A DNA stretch of 64,000 nt from Biscogniauxia marginata (GCA_022695795.1 MU404062.1:496001-560000); one strand, 5' to 3'. Shown: positions 24,215-34,471, counted from the first letter of the stretch. Numbers and translations are program-made. Notes: generated from the sequence alone by a model not told the origin.

Positions 24215-26326
24215 TTATGCGATCTCCATTGGGATCACATGCTCGACCACGAACCAGCTCGCAACGGCCGTTTTCCCTCTGACCTTCGCTGTTCTTCCTG
24301 GTCCATCCTCAGCTTCCGAGTCACCAGAATCCGGATCATCAGAACGTTCCTCGTCAGAGCCGTGATCTTGTGCGTCATCCGAGTCGTCATCTGGATCGTC
24401 ATCCGCTGTTTCAGAGGGAGTGTCTTCGCTCTGACTGGAGGAGTCTGGGTTTCCTAAATCTGGCAGCAGGTAGTTGCAGAAATTCGTCTGCTCGGTAGAG
24501 ACCAGAACCTTAATCGTATCTCGCATACGGAAACCCGGTCCCACCACCCGTTTAAGGGGCGGTGGAACGACGATATCGAAGGTGAGCTCTGGTATCCCCT
24601 TGTCTCTGTCGACGGCTCTGCTGCTAGCAAATTGCGTGTAGCTAGGAAATATCTGTTGAACTCCGTAGACCGGAGTGAGGTTCAGAATCGTAACGTACAG
24701 GATGCTGGAATGGTTGTTCGTAAACTGCACTCGCCATGACGAATATGTTTCCTGATCTGTTTCATTGCGAGGTGCCTCCTCGACTTTGAACTCGAATTTG
24801 GGCAAAGACGGTGATGGCGGATTAGCTAAGTTTGCTACCAGCTGGTACGAGCATAGGTGCTTGAGAAGTTTCATCAGCTCCTTGCTGCTCTCGGGGCGGT
24901 CAGACCGTAGCGGAGGAACATGCGACATTTCCTCGCCCCTTCCATCCCGAAAGTGGAAGAATGATTCTTCGTCAACCTCCACAACCATGTCAATGTCTCC
25001 TGCTGGCGAATTGAATTCAAGTTCCAAAGGAAACTCGCTATCAACATATGAAGGCCATTCCTTTCTGAGACGATCGATGGCGATATGGGGTTGTTCCCCT
25101 GTCGTATCTATGAAGACTCTTGCTGGTTTGGCCCGCTCCGATAACTTGGCAAGAAATCCTACATCAACTCCTTCTAAGCTCGTCGGGCTGCTGCTACAGA
25201 GGACGGCCACTGACTCTAGGCCGCGGACCTCCTTGACCATAACCTCAGCTACAGGGGGGTTATTTGTGATAACAGCCCCAAAGAATGAGTTAGATGGGCC
25301 GTAAATTTGGAACTTATCACCCTTGCGGACGCTAGATGCCGCACCTCTGTTCAACTTCACAGTTCTGTTCACCTTATCAATGAACGTTATGCCCGCTATG
25401 AAACTGCATTGCCCAAGGTCGAGACTTGTAGTGGTGAATATGGCTCGGTCTCGATCTCCAAGGTGCATTGGTTGCTGCCTTCTACCTGATTTCCTCGAGA
25501 CGGCCTTGCAGCTGGCCTCCAGGACATCTTGCAATAGCCCGTAGGTCACTGGCTCGGTTGAGGTTTGAAGCCTCGCTAACGTTTGGACTAAGTGGTAGGT
25601 CATTCGCCCATAGATCTTGCCGTCGTCGTCTTTGTACTCTCGAGCCTTTTCATGTGGCTGGGCAGCTGCGATGAGATTATAATTCCTAGTCCGATAAAAC
25701 CAGCTCTTCTTCGGGACGGCGTTTCGCGACTTTGCACCTCGCGAAGACTTGTTTCCTGGCCCTCGACCGTTCGACGACCCTGCGCTAGGTTTTTGCTTGC
25801 GGCAGCGCACTCGTCGTTCCTCTACTCCATGCGTTTTGTAACGGTCTGCTCCACCGGAATGGCAGCAATCCAGCACCGCGCAGACGACGAGTTTATACTG
25901 TTCCTGTAACTTGTCTAGGAGTTCGCCAAACTCGACGTCAGTGATGTCTTCCTCTAAGGTGCACAGAACTTCGTCCTTGTTAGTTCCGGTCTTTAGGTGG
26001 GCATATTTAGTCGGGACGCGATCACCATGGCCCGAGTAGTGGAAGTAGAACAGATCGCCGGCTTTCGCTCGTTGGGCAACATCTTCAATCGCTTGGATAA
26101 CATTTGTTTTTGTGGGCCGATATTGATCGTTGATATCTGAGGCGTTGGCTGATAGGAGAGTTGTAATGTGCTCCGGTGGAATTTGGAGGTTGGTTCGAAG
26201 CATGTTCTTCGTTCTCTCGACATCGTTGACACAGCCTTCAAGATTCCCTTCTTCGTCGTCGGAGTACCAATCGATACCGACGAGAACTGCCCAACTATCC
26301 CGAGGCTCGAGCTTCAACGAATCCAT
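24215..26326 (-). CDS. caspase-like (peptidase C14) protein, 703 aa
   Basis: Single-exon gene. The start is placed at 26326 (MDSLKLEPRD) because conserved sequence begins there; an in-frame ATG 54 codons upstream is possible but looks non-coding. The N-terminal third is a C14 domain: WAVLVGIDWY at the first strand, FYFHYSGHGDR with catalytic His100, and VLDCCHSGGADR with catalytic Cys155, followed by a basic Ser/Arg/Lys-rich loop (about 170-205) and NYNLIAAAQPHEKA. The middle and C-terminal parts (about 310-620) form a beta-rich region of unknown function, then an Asp/Ser/Glu-rich tract (about 635-680) and a short conserved end. Fungal relatives with this plan are usually annotated as caspase domain proteins; metacaspase-type enzymes cut after Arg/Lys. 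Transcribed in the same direction as the TPR-CHAT protease upstream, which suggests a proteolytic module. Confidence 0.88.
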   Translation of the reverse strand: MDSLKLEPRDSWAVLVGIDWYSDDEEGNLEGCVNDVERTKNMLRTNLQIPPEHITTLLSANASDINDQYRPTKTNVIQAIEDVAQRAKAGDLFYFHYSGHGDRVPTKYAHLKTGTNKDEVLCTLEEDITDVEFGELLDKLQEQYKLVVCAVLDCCHSGGADRYKTHGVEERRVRCRKQKPSAGSSNGRGPGNKSSRGAKSRNAVPKKSWFYRTRNYNLIAAAQPHEKAREYKDDDGKIYGRMTYHLVQTLARLQTSTEPVTYGLLQDVLEASCKAVSRKSGRRQQPMHLGDRDRAIFTTTSLDLGQCSFIAGITFIDKVNRTVKLNRGAASSVRKGDKFQIYGPSNSFFGAVITNNPPVAEVMVKEVRGLESVAVLCSSSPTSLEGVDVGFLAKLSERAKPARVFIDTTGEQPHIAIDRLRKEWPSYVDSEFPLELEFNSPAGDIDMVVEVDEESFFHFRDGRGEEMSHVPPLRSDRPESSKELMKLLKHLCSYQLVANLANPPSPSLPKFEFKVEEAPRNETDQETYSSWRVQFTNNHSSILYVTILNLTPVYGVQQIFPSYTQFASSRAVDRDKGIPELTFDIVVPPPLKRVVGPGFRMRDTIKVLVSTEQTNFCNYLLPDLGNPDSSSQSEDTPSETADDDPDDDSDDAQDHGSDEERSDDPDSGDSEAEDGPGRTAKVRGKTAVASWFVVEHVIPMEIA

Positions 26327-27256
26327 GGATGATAAGGCTGGTAACACCAAGTGAGAAAACGTCTCTCCAATTGTATAAGACCCCGTAGCGTACTCTACGG
26401 TGATAATCCTAGTATAAGCCGGACACAAATTATGAGGATATGGTACACGAATAATTGACTCGCGGAAACAGAGAGGTCTAGGAATCAATCCTGGGCCTAT
26501 AAGAATGACCTAAATATGGACTGAACTATAAGGAGAGAAAGATGCCTGGTTGGGCTACGGGACGCCCGCACACCATTATACCTGGGTACCGAACTCGCGT
26601 CTGGCCTTCGGCCTGGATTACAGCGTCCTACCAAGACCTAACCTAAGTGGTTGCTTCGCTACCACATCAGCAATTTTCAAACCCCTCCGCAGCCTTATCA
26701 AACGCATTCTCTCATCAGCGGTATATACACTGTCTGATTAATGTAACTTCTACCACCTTCGGCGCCTTCTATATGGCCTCCGCGCTGCTTTTGTTAACAT
26801 CCCTTTCTTAAGTCAAGCTTAAGCAGCTTACTCTACCGATAAAAATTTCTAGCTGTTGTAGATATCTGGTAAGTGTGTAATACACAGGCCTACGCCATGT
26901 TTCTCCAAGCTCCGGAGGGGGTAAGCGGTGGGGGCCCGGCTGGATCCCTCGTTTTAGGGCTTCACGTCACCGGTCTTACGGCTCGCGTAGCCTACAGCTC
27001 CAAAGCCTTCACGGCATTAAGGCCCTTTGTCGTGGCGGTATGTCAGCCAATATATTCAGTGTGTTGTATTGGTACTGGAGGTGGAACCCCACTCTGACTG
27101 GTGGCGACGTAGTAGGCATGTAGTGTGGAGTCAAGGATCCTGGTGGATCACGTGACATTGTAAGTGTAAGTACATAGCACTAGTTAACACTACCTAATGT
27201 ATCCTTGTTCAACCTTAGGTAACCTATCTGTAGGTATTTACCTAAAGGGGTACCTT
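26327..27256. other. caspase gene promoter region, no gene seen
   Basis: About 0.9 kb between the TPR-CHAT 3' end and the caspase-like start on the same strand. It must contain the caspase promoter and the CHAT terminator. No coding support. Confidence 0.55.
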
Positions 27257-30200
27257 TTAAGCTCCAATATGTATGAAAGGCCCCCACTTAGCAATATCTG
27301 CTCTAATACCAGGGAGACTCCTGAACTTCATCACGGCATCATGAAGTGCCTGCGCAACTTCGAGTTCGCCCGCACCCTTTCCTTTCGACTTGTAGAGCAG
27401 CACTCCGTAAAACATGCGAGCGATCTCGCCCGCGGCATGATCATCTGCTCCCCACATTGTCCCGATGACGTGCCTAAATCCGATCATCTGGAAGCTATTG
27501 GAGAGGTGGATCGCCTCGTCTACCAAACTGCCGGCCGGCAGCTCTGCTGTCGAGCACGCCGAAAGATACGCGATTTCTGCGTGCTTGAGATTGACCCCGT
27601 CGAGCTCCTTAATTTTCAACAAGGCCGCCTGGCCGTGCTCGACGAGGAGAACACCTCCCTCGGATGGGTCCTGAGGATTCGATGTCCCATGACAGGCAAA
27701 ATGCGCGAAAGAGCAGCATTCTAAATTCTTGAGCACGTCCTCCTTTCCTGGGTGGTCAAGCAGAGTGACTAATTCACCGAATTCTTTGCGTATCACGTCT
27801 ATCTCGTGCTCGGTGTTGAGAGTCTCCTGGCCTGGTGTGTTGGCCATGTTCACAAGCATCAGCCGATCATCCGCAGACTCGTCTCTTCTCTTTTCACGAG
27901 CATATCGGAGGGCTTTGAATGTTGAAGTGTACGAAGAAACAACGCGACTCATGGTGTTTTCGAGCGATCCCTCCGAGTGATCGCCCGCTGCATGAATGGG
28001 TAGAAGTCCCATGCTTCCTCCAGTAACCCACCAGACGTTTCGAACTTGTTGAACGTCAAGTTCACCCAAGACGGGAAGTACGGCGGATTTCCACAACCAC
28101 AAAAGGTCATTCCGTAATTTCTTCTTCCGGGAAGGCTTATCACACTTGTTGACCCTGACCTTTATGTTGCGTCGCGACTTTGATCCCGCAAATGATATCG
28201 ATCGGGCCTTTTCGTGCACCATGTCGTAAGTGAGACCGGGGAGGTTGCGCGCCCAGATTCTGTGCGAAGTGACAATTATAGCATCGCATCGAATCTTGGA
28301 AATGTTGAATGTAACAATAGGACCCTTCTCTGCCAGCCGCATCAGCTCCTGCGGCTCTGGTGGCAATTGAAATCGCTCAAGCCCTGAGATTTGGCGTATC
28401 TCTGCCTCGACTGCCGCCAAGTCCGCCAGTGACTTCTCCGGCGATTTATGTTCCAGCAAATATTCCCTATCGGTGCCGGGTCTTTGCCGACTTCCATAGC
28501 GCGATATCTCGTCCAGGCACCTCTCATATTCCTCGCACAGACGCGGGTTCTTCCCCCTTAGATCCGACACATCGCTTCTTGTATTGATGGCGAACCCTGC
28601 AATGATGCAGCGGCCTGCTTCCAATAGTGCCAAGGCATCCGACTCCCCTCGCTCTGCTTGAAGTGCGGTGGCTGCCGCAGCGGACGAGAGCCCAGAAAGT
28701 TCGCTGAGGATGTATTGCTGGTCTGTACGATTCAGTGTGCGAGGACTAACCCTAGGAAGCAGATTGATCGCAGATTCGAAAGCCGTGCTAGCCTCGGTCC
28801 ATTTGGCGCTATCGGAAAGCAGAGAGCCAAGGCTCTGATATGCTCTGATTCTGTCCATAGGTCTGGCGTTTTCTTGAGCAGAAGCTGCCCCATATGTAGC
28901 AATAGTATCGTCGAAGTCCTCGGGTGATTTAGTCTGGTTGTATCGACATCGAAGGCAATGTCCAAGGCTGGTAAGCATTCCTGCTCGGTCGGGATGATCA
29001 AGTGGAATTGCTTTGACTGCGTCTTTGCAATTCCGAATAGAATCTACAAGGTCCTTTTGTGCACCTGTCTGGTGGTGCTTGGAGTGTAGTAGGGCCCCCA
29101 TATTGCTAAACATACCTGCTCGATCGGGATGGTTGGCTAACTGGGAAATCATTTCAAGGGCTTCCGAACAATAGCGAATTGCTTCTTCTAGATCACCCAA
29201 CCTCTTAGTCCTGTCATATCTCTCGCTTAATCTGGTGCCTAGATTGCTGACCATCTGGATTCGGCCTGGATTGTCGAACTCTTGAGCCTTCACTGACTCC
29301 CTGTCGTTATAGATCGCTTCTTCTAAATCATCGAGAGACCCTGTCCTATCGTATCTCTGGTTCAGCCTATTACTCAAGGCGGCATGCCTTGAAGCCCGGT
29401 TAGTATGCTCAGGTGGTGTCGCCTCAAGAGCTTTTCGGCAGTTTATAATGGCTTCTTCCAGATCATCGAACTCGTTCATCCTGCGATATCTTTCGCCCAG
29501 GACAATGCCAAGGGTATGGAACATTCCTGCCTTTTCAGGATTGTCGGGTGCTGCCATGATTGCTTGACGGGAGTAGTCAATCGCCTTTTCTAGGTCATCT
29601 AGCGTGCCCGTCCTTTTGTATCTCGCGGACAGCTTTCCGCTGAGACCGTCGAGCCATGTTGTTCGCATAGGGTGATTTAGTGGAGTTCTCTGGACAGCTT
29701 CCTGGCTAGCCGAAATTGACTCCTCTAGATCCTTAAAGCTGCCTCTCCTTTCATACCTCTCTTCAAGCCAGACACTCAGGTTGCCAAGCATTTGACCTTG
29801 ACTAGGATGCTCTGGTGGCGTTGAGTGCATTGCCGCCTTGCAGTTGTCAATTGCCCCCGATAAATCCTCAAGATCTCCCTTCCTCTTATATCTCTCTCCC
29901 AACCAAATTCCGAGGTTGCTCAATAGCCCTGGCCGACCAGGATGTTGAGGATGAATTACTGCGATGGCCTCCTGACAATTGCGAATCGCATCTTCTAGAT
30001 TGTTAACCCCTTTAAATCTCTTATACCTATCAAATTGAACGCCGGCAAGGTTACTAAGCCATAGTGGTCGCATAGGGTCAGTAGATAGAGTTGCTTTGAC
30101 AGCCTGTTCAGAGTAATGCACCGACGCTTCTAAATATTTGTCTTCCCCAGTGCGATGATACCTTTCTTTCAACGTATTGCTCATGTTGTTAAGTAGCATT

Positions 30201-31110
30201 GGCCTGTCCGAATGGCCGAACGGTGTTTTCTCGACAGCTTTTTGACAACAACAGATTGACTTTTCTGCATCAGCAACTGTTCCCATTCTTATATATCTCT
30301 CTCGTAGCCAGACCGCGAGGTTATTTTGCCTCATAGGTAGGTCTGGATCATTTTCTGGCGTAAGACTGACAGATTGGCCGCAATTGTAGACCGCTCCCTC
30401 TAGGTCGTCATCTACCCCCATTGTCTTGTACCGGTCACCAAGGCTAATGCCTAGGTTATTCAGTCTTGACGGCAGATCCGAATGTCCTGGTGGTGTGGTG
30501 TCGATAGATTCTTTACTGGTGCGGATTGCTTCTTCCAGATCCTCCATAGCTCCTGTCCTCCCAAACCTGTCCCTGAGGCTGGAACCCAGGTTAGTAAGCA
30601 TTCCTGGTCGATCAGGATGCTTAACCGGGATAGTTTCTACGGCTTCTCGACAAGCCTGGATTGAGTCTTCAAGGTCCTGTGGTGCTCCAGTTAAGTGGTA
30701 CTTTTGGAGAAACGTGTTTCCCAAGTTCGCAAGCATTCGTACGCGTTGAGGATCGCCAAGTAAAGCTATTCTAACAGCCTCTTGGCTACTGCGAATTGAC
30801 TCTTCCAAATCCTCCATTGACCTTTTCATCTTGCATCTATCGCTCAATAGGAGACTCAGAGTATTCAATCTTGGTGCACGGCAATTGCCACAACAAGTGG
30901 CTGTCTCGACGGCTTTTCGGCAAGTACGAATCGCATCTTCTAGGTCTTCAAGTGTATAAGTTATGTAGTACCTTTTGCTTAGCAAAGCGCACAGCTTGCC
31001 GAGTACCATCTTTCGGTCGGGTTGACCTGGAAGCGTTGATGCGAGATCCTCTTGGCAAGCGTGAATCGCTTCTTCTAGGTCTTCGGGCACTCTAGTCCTG
31101 TGAACTTCTG
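27257..31110 (-). repeat. about 135-bp tandem coding repeats (TPR array)
   Basis: The TPR region (roughly 28.8-31.1 kb) is built of diverged units of about 45 codons, visible in the DNA as recurring GAAGAAGCGAT-type and CGGTCAGGATG-type blocks on the + strand at regular spacing. Such arrays expand and contract by unequal exchange. Confidence 0.7.
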
Positions 31111-31165
31111 GTTGATCCAAATCCTTCAGCCCTCCCTCCTTATTGTATTGTCCTGATTCTTGCAT
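27257..31165 (-). CDS. TPR-CHAT protease (separase/caspase-like), 1302 aa
   Basis: One uninterrupted ORF. The N-terminal two thirds are at least 16 extended TPR-type repeats with a period of about 45 residues, each close to LSxRYxRTGxxxDLEEAI followed by xxxEAVxxTPxxHPDR. The C-terminal part is a CHAT domain: HFACHGTSNP with His1159 and YLSACSTAELPAG with Cys1204 as the catalytic pair, then FQMIGFRHVIGTMWG and the usual ending KWGPFIHIGA. CHAT proteases are clan CD enzymes related to caspases and separase. In bacteria TPR-CHAT proteins act as regulated proteases in defence, cutting gasdermins or Csx30; in fungi CHAT genes are reported near cell-death effectors. Here the repeats probably sense a ligand or partner and release the protease. 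The substrate is unknown. A caspase-like gene follows and a beta-rich protein precedes it on the same strand. Confidence 0.93.
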   Translation of the reverse strand: MQESGQYNKEGGLKDLDQPEVHRTRVPEDLEEAIHACQEDLASTLPGQPDRKMVLGKLCALLSKRYYITYTLEDLEDAIRTCRKAVETATCCGNCRAPRLNTLSLLLSDRCKMKRSMEDLEESIRSSQEAVRIALLGDPQRVRMLANLGNTFLQKYHLTGAPQDLEDSIQACREAVETIPVKHPDRPGMLTNLGSSLRDRFGRTGAMEDLEEAIRTSKESIDTTPPGHSDLPSRLNNLGISLGDRYKTMGVDDDLEGAVYNCGQSVSLTPENDPDLPMRQNNLAVWLRERYIRMGTVADAEKSICCCQKAVEKTPFGHSDRPMLLNNMSNTLKERYHRTGEDKYLEASVHYSEQAVKATLSTDPMRPLWLSNLAGVQFDRYKRFKGVNNLEDAIRNCQEAIAVIHPQHPGRPGLLSNLGIWLGERYKRKGDLEDLSGAIDNCKAAMHSTPPEHPSQGQMLGNLSVWLEERYERRGSFKDLEESISASQEAVQRTPLNHPMRTTWLDGLSGKLSARYKRTGTLDDLEKAIDYSRQAIMAAPDNPEKAGMFHTLGIVLGERYRRMNEFDDLEEAIINCRKALEATPPEHTNRASRHAALSNRLNQRYDRTGSLDDLEEAIYNDRESVKAQEFDNPGRIQMVSNLGTRLSERYDRTKRLGDLEEAIRYCSEALEMISQLANHPDRAGMFSNMGALLHSKHHQTGAQKDLVDSIRNCKDAVKAIPLDHPDRAGMLTSLGHCLRCRYNQTKSPEDFDDTIATYGAASAQENARPMDRIRAYQSLGSLLSDSAKWTEASTAFESAINLLPRVSPRTLNRTDQQYILSELSGLSSAAAATALQAERGESDALALLEAGRCIIAGFAINTRSDVSDLRGKNPRLCEEYERCLDEISRYGSRQRPGTDREYLLEHKSPEKSLADLAAVEAEIRQISGLERFQLPPEPQELMRLAEKGPIVTFNISKIRCDAIIVTSHRIWARNLPGLTYDMVHEKARSISFAGSKSRRNIKVRVNKCDKPSRKKKLRNDLLWLWKSAVLPVLGELDVQQVRNVWWVTGGSMGLLPIHAAGDHSEGSLENTMSRVVSSYTSTFKALRYAREKRRDESADDRLMLVNMANTPGQETLNTEHEIDVIRKEFGELVTLLDHPGKEDVLKNLECCSFAHFACHGTSNPQDPSEGGVLLVEHGQAALLKIKELDGVNLKHAEIAYLSACSTAELPAGSLVDEAIHLSNSFQMIGFRHVIGTMWGADDHAAGEIARMFYGVLLYKSKGKGAGELEVAQALHDAVMKFRSLPGIRADIAKWGPFIHIGA

Positions 31166-31909
31166 CCTACGAATTCCTTTGCCTGAACAATTTCTTTGGG
31201 GGGATGAACTTTATCGACAAGGAAACACTCGTGGTGGGTCACCATAGGTCTTGATTTTTATAATACGACGCTGCCGCGGCAGGGTACCGTCGTGCGAGCA
31301 ACCACGAAAGGCGCTACAGAGTCGAATGGTCAGGGGGGTGGCGATGCTAGTCGGGGATAAGATTAGTTTGGCTAGAAGCTTGTCGACAACGGGCAATCGT
31401 ATCTGTATCGCGATCGTCTCACACGTTCGTTTGGTTGAATGTTTCGTTGAGAAAGCCGCCTACGCTCAGCAGCGTCCCCCCATTATGTAGGCAATATCAA
31501 CCCCGCTCTAAGGAGTAAAGCTGTCGAGACAGCGGTTGCCAATCCTGCCTATCAGGTTGCCAAGTTCCCAGGCGACCCTCGTTGCTCGTTGAGTGGGCGG
31601 GAATGGAAAGGGCTGACATAAGACTCTGTTATAATCTGTTGATTTTTGGGGGCGAAGAGCAAGTCTAGGGTTCAAATCCAGGCAGCAAGGCACCGGCCAA
31701 TCAGGTAGTTCTCAGGGGCAGATCGTTAAAAAACAACATGATGGGCTCCTAACTTACATATAGCCAGCGTTGGGCTTGAAATATATTACATTCATCAGGT
31801 TAACCAACCGTATATTTCCAAAAAAAAAAACAACACGAAGGACAAATGTTGAGATTTGACTAGGAAGCTTACAGGTCCAAACATGGAAGAATCGGTGATC
31901 TATCCGAAA
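31166..31909. other. intergenic, no gene seen
   Basis: About 0.75 kb between the beta-rich protein gene and TPR-CHAT, both on the minus strand, presumably the CHAT promoter. A GGTTCAAATCC sequence near 31669 resembles a tRNA B box but the arms do not pair. Confidence 0.5.
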
Positions 31910-32998
31910 TTATGGACTCCTCGCCCGCGGAACATCACCAGTCCCCTCCGTTTCATCAGTCTCATCGGTATCATCAGTGTCATCAGTCTCCTCAGATGTA
32001 TCGGTTTCCCCAGCTTCTTCCACATTTTCTTTACTATCCTTCCCATCGTCTACTTTCATTTCTGAGACTGGCTCGTCTTTGAACATGACAAACTTGCACT
32101 GCTCAAGCAGAGGGGCGGCATCGAGCTTATGCTTGAAGGCCGTCAACCGTCCGCGCTCGTCGACGCTAGGGTCGAAGATGATTGGATCATCGCGCGGTAC
32201 GAGTCCGACAAAGCGCTTGAAACTAGTCCAGACGTCCGTCAGGCTATCAACCTCAGCGCGAATGCTGAAGTGGGCCGTGAACTTCGCGGTGTCCCCTTCG
32301 CGGCGCTCAAGCAGGACGGCGGTCCGGAAGAAGGTGGGCAGGCCGCTCCGCGCTGCCGCGTTCTCGAATAGCTGCCACTCGGCGACGTTGCAGCGGTCCG
32401 GGTCGCCTATGCTCGTAAGGGCGTTAGCGCTGTACTCATTGCGTTCGGTGCCGTTGATGACGATCTGGTCGACTGCGGTCGTGGTGGTCGACAGCTCGTA
32501 CGTGGCCTTCGCCGTGCCCTTGGCGAACTCTACGCCACCCTCCAATCCGGCCTCGACGCCGCGCGTACGAGCGGTCGTGACGCTGGTCGAAAGCAGAGAG
32601 TAGGTCCCGTTAGGCTCCATCGCCACCACGTGCGGGTCGTAGAAAGCGTCGCGGCCGCCGCCGCCCGACGAAGGGTCCTTGGTGCGCGTTGTCCCGAACA
32701 CAGCCTTCAGCTGCGCTGACTTGAAGCGCCGGCCCCGCCTCCGCTGCTGCAGACCCCACCGAAACACCACCAGTGTGTGCGGCCGGCCGTCCGCCGACGT
32801 GCCGTGTACCGTCTCCTCCCGGAAGCCGTAGATCACCATCGGCAGCGTTTGATCGTATCCGGTGAACCTGCGGTGCTGCACCTTGCCGTAGTTGCGTTGT
32901 CGCGCTCGGTTTTCCTTGCTTCCGTCCTGCACTTCGTTGAGGACCATGCCAAACTCTACCTCTTTGGGCAGCATTTCGAGGTCTGCTGCAGAAGCCAT
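31910..32998 (-). CDS. uncharacterised fungal beta-rich protein, 362 aa
   Basis: Single exon. The sequence is rich in predicted beta strands and resembles a widespread, unnamed family of Pezizomycotina proteins: LPMVIYGFR and HTLVVFRWGL near the N-terminus (about 52-82), GTYSLLSTSVTTARTRG then GLEGGVEFAKGTAKA (131-165), the hallmark EWQLFENAAARSGLPTFFRT (207-226), KFTAHFSIRAEVDS, and DDPIIFDPSVDERGRL (270-285). A Thr/Asp/Glu tail (about 316-356) is low-complexity and acidic. No signal peptide or hydrophobic helix is evident. The function is unknown. The alternating Gly/Ser/Thr strands at 130-180 could form a hairpin like those of pore-forming proteins, but that is speculation. It lies just upstream of TPR-CHAT in the same direction, so it may be its partner or substrate. 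Confidence 0.8.
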   Translation of the reverse strand: MASAADLEMLPKEVEFGMVLNEVQDGSKENRARQRNYGKVQHRRFTGYDQTLPMVIYGFREETVHGTSADGRPHTLVVFRWGLQQRRRGRRFKSAQLKAVFGTTRTKDPSSGGGGRDAFYDPHVVAMEPNGTYSLLSTSVTTARTRGVEAGLEGGVEFAKGTAKATYELSTTTTAVDQIVINGTERNEYSANALTSIGDPDRCNVAEWQLFENAAARSGLPTFFRTAVLLERREGDTAKFTAHFSIRAEVDSLTDVWTSFKRFVGLVPRDDPIIFDPSVDERGRLTAFKHKLDAAPLLEQCKFVMFKDEPVSEMKVDDGKDSKENVEEAGETDTSEETDDTDDTDETDETEGTGDVPRARSP

Positions 32999-34166
32999 CC
33001 TTTACGCTTCTTGACTAGGGTGGCGTTATTCTAATTATAGACCGACTCGAGTCTCCTGATTGTTCTCGCAATGTAGTCGATCTTCGGACAATTAGGGAGA
33101 GCCACTAGTCGGTATCGGGTAGGGCTTACGATGTAGTTAATCGGTCTTCAAGGGGTTGGAGCGCCACTCGTATTTGTGTACGGACTATGAGGTTGGCAGA
33201 TGTGCCTGAAGTGGGGATTCGGTAGCTACCTACCCGAGATGTTGCGGCAATAGAAACATATAGCACTATAAGCGAGAGTAAGAAATATGATGCTGACCAA
33301 ATACCTGAAAAGGAGCTTCGTTTTAATAAGGAAGGCCTTTATTGAGAATAGCTTGTCTTTCCCTAGGTCTACCTAAAGTCGAGATTGTTCGTGGAACGTT
33401 AGGTAGCTACCAGAAGTATGGATATCGATGTGGATAGTGGGTATACACATTGTGGCTTAGCCATCTGCCGTCTACAGTGTCCCACCTACTGAGTGTTGCT
33501 TTCTACAACAATCCAACGCATGGATCATCAACAAGTTGCGTCTATTCCATTATCCTAATGCTGACAGGTAGGAATTTACGAGAAAATACAGTAGCCGTCA
33601 TCCATGACGTACACGATCAAAAAGAAAAACCTCTCTCAGCTTGTTATCCCATCCGAAGGTCGAGACCCAGCGACATTTCCGCACGAGATCATCTATCAGC
33701 CAAACATTCCGCCTGCGCACAAGAAAACTTGAGCCCAAATTGTCGGAGCTTCCAGAACATCCTCCGTCGTCACATCTACCCCGAGCTCTTGGTAGGTAGC
33801 TGCAAAGCTAGCGGCGGCTATCAGACTTCCCCGGCAGGAGAGAAATGACGTATCCACCCCGGGTTACCCCCGAGAGCAAATCTAAGGAATGCCGATATGC
33901 ATTCTAAAGACATGTGATAGAAATTGGGCAGGAATGCTTAAGGCAGAAGAATTTACAGGCGTTCACCCCTCTGACAACGATGCTCAGAACGCGCTCGTAA
34001 TCCGCGGCGTCCAGGGCCGTTATCTTGAACGTTTTGATCGGGCCATTATCGAATGGAAGGGGTATTGTGCGACCTCCGGTTGACCCTTGGCTGGCCGTAT
34101 CCCCTGGGGGCAAAACCTGAAAAGTCTGCCAGCAGGAATTGTCTGGCAAAATCAGAAAAGTCTTCT

Positions 34167-34300
34167 GCGAAAAACCTTGTATTTTTTTCCTCTTCAAATC
34201 TGTTAGCAGAAAATAGGCATATCCAAGGTAGCGAAAGAAATATATGCAGCAGTCAAAAAGGATATTCAGATATTTTCTTTTTGCTAACAGATTTTTCGCG
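34167..34300. repeat. nested inverted repeat, MITE-like or hairpin element
   Basis: Left arm AAATCTGTTAGCAGAAAATA (34196-34215) matches the reverse complement of 34271-34294 apart from a four-base gap. An outer pair, GCGAAAAA (34167-34174) and TTTTTCGC (34292-34299), and an inner pair, ATATCC and GGATAT, extend the symmetry. No coding potential was seen inside. Confidence 0.6.
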
Positions 34301-34471
34301 TATAAGATGTATAATAAATATATCTCCTAATATGATATATATAGCTACTAGGTATAGTAAGTGATTATTAACTTAACAAGCCTAATAAGTTTGGTCTTTT
34401 CTTATAATCAAACGATATTGTAGTTGAATGAAGGCTCTCTCGTTTACAATTTCCTTGCCACTGCTTCATCT

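Noticed and set aside
31660..31700. tRNA-like B box (GGTTCAAATCC)
   Set aside because: The T-arm does not form five pairs, no matching A box or acceptor stem is found upstream, and the flanks do not fold as a cloverleaf.
31910..32998. Calling the beta-rich protein a gasdermin
   Set aside because: No gasdermin motif or usual cleavage-linked inhibitory tail could be recognised; it matches an unnamed fungal family better.
33450..34083. Open frames of 132 and 64 codons on the plus strand
   Set aside because: No domain, no signal peptide, random-looking composition, and overlap with similar-length frames on the other strand.
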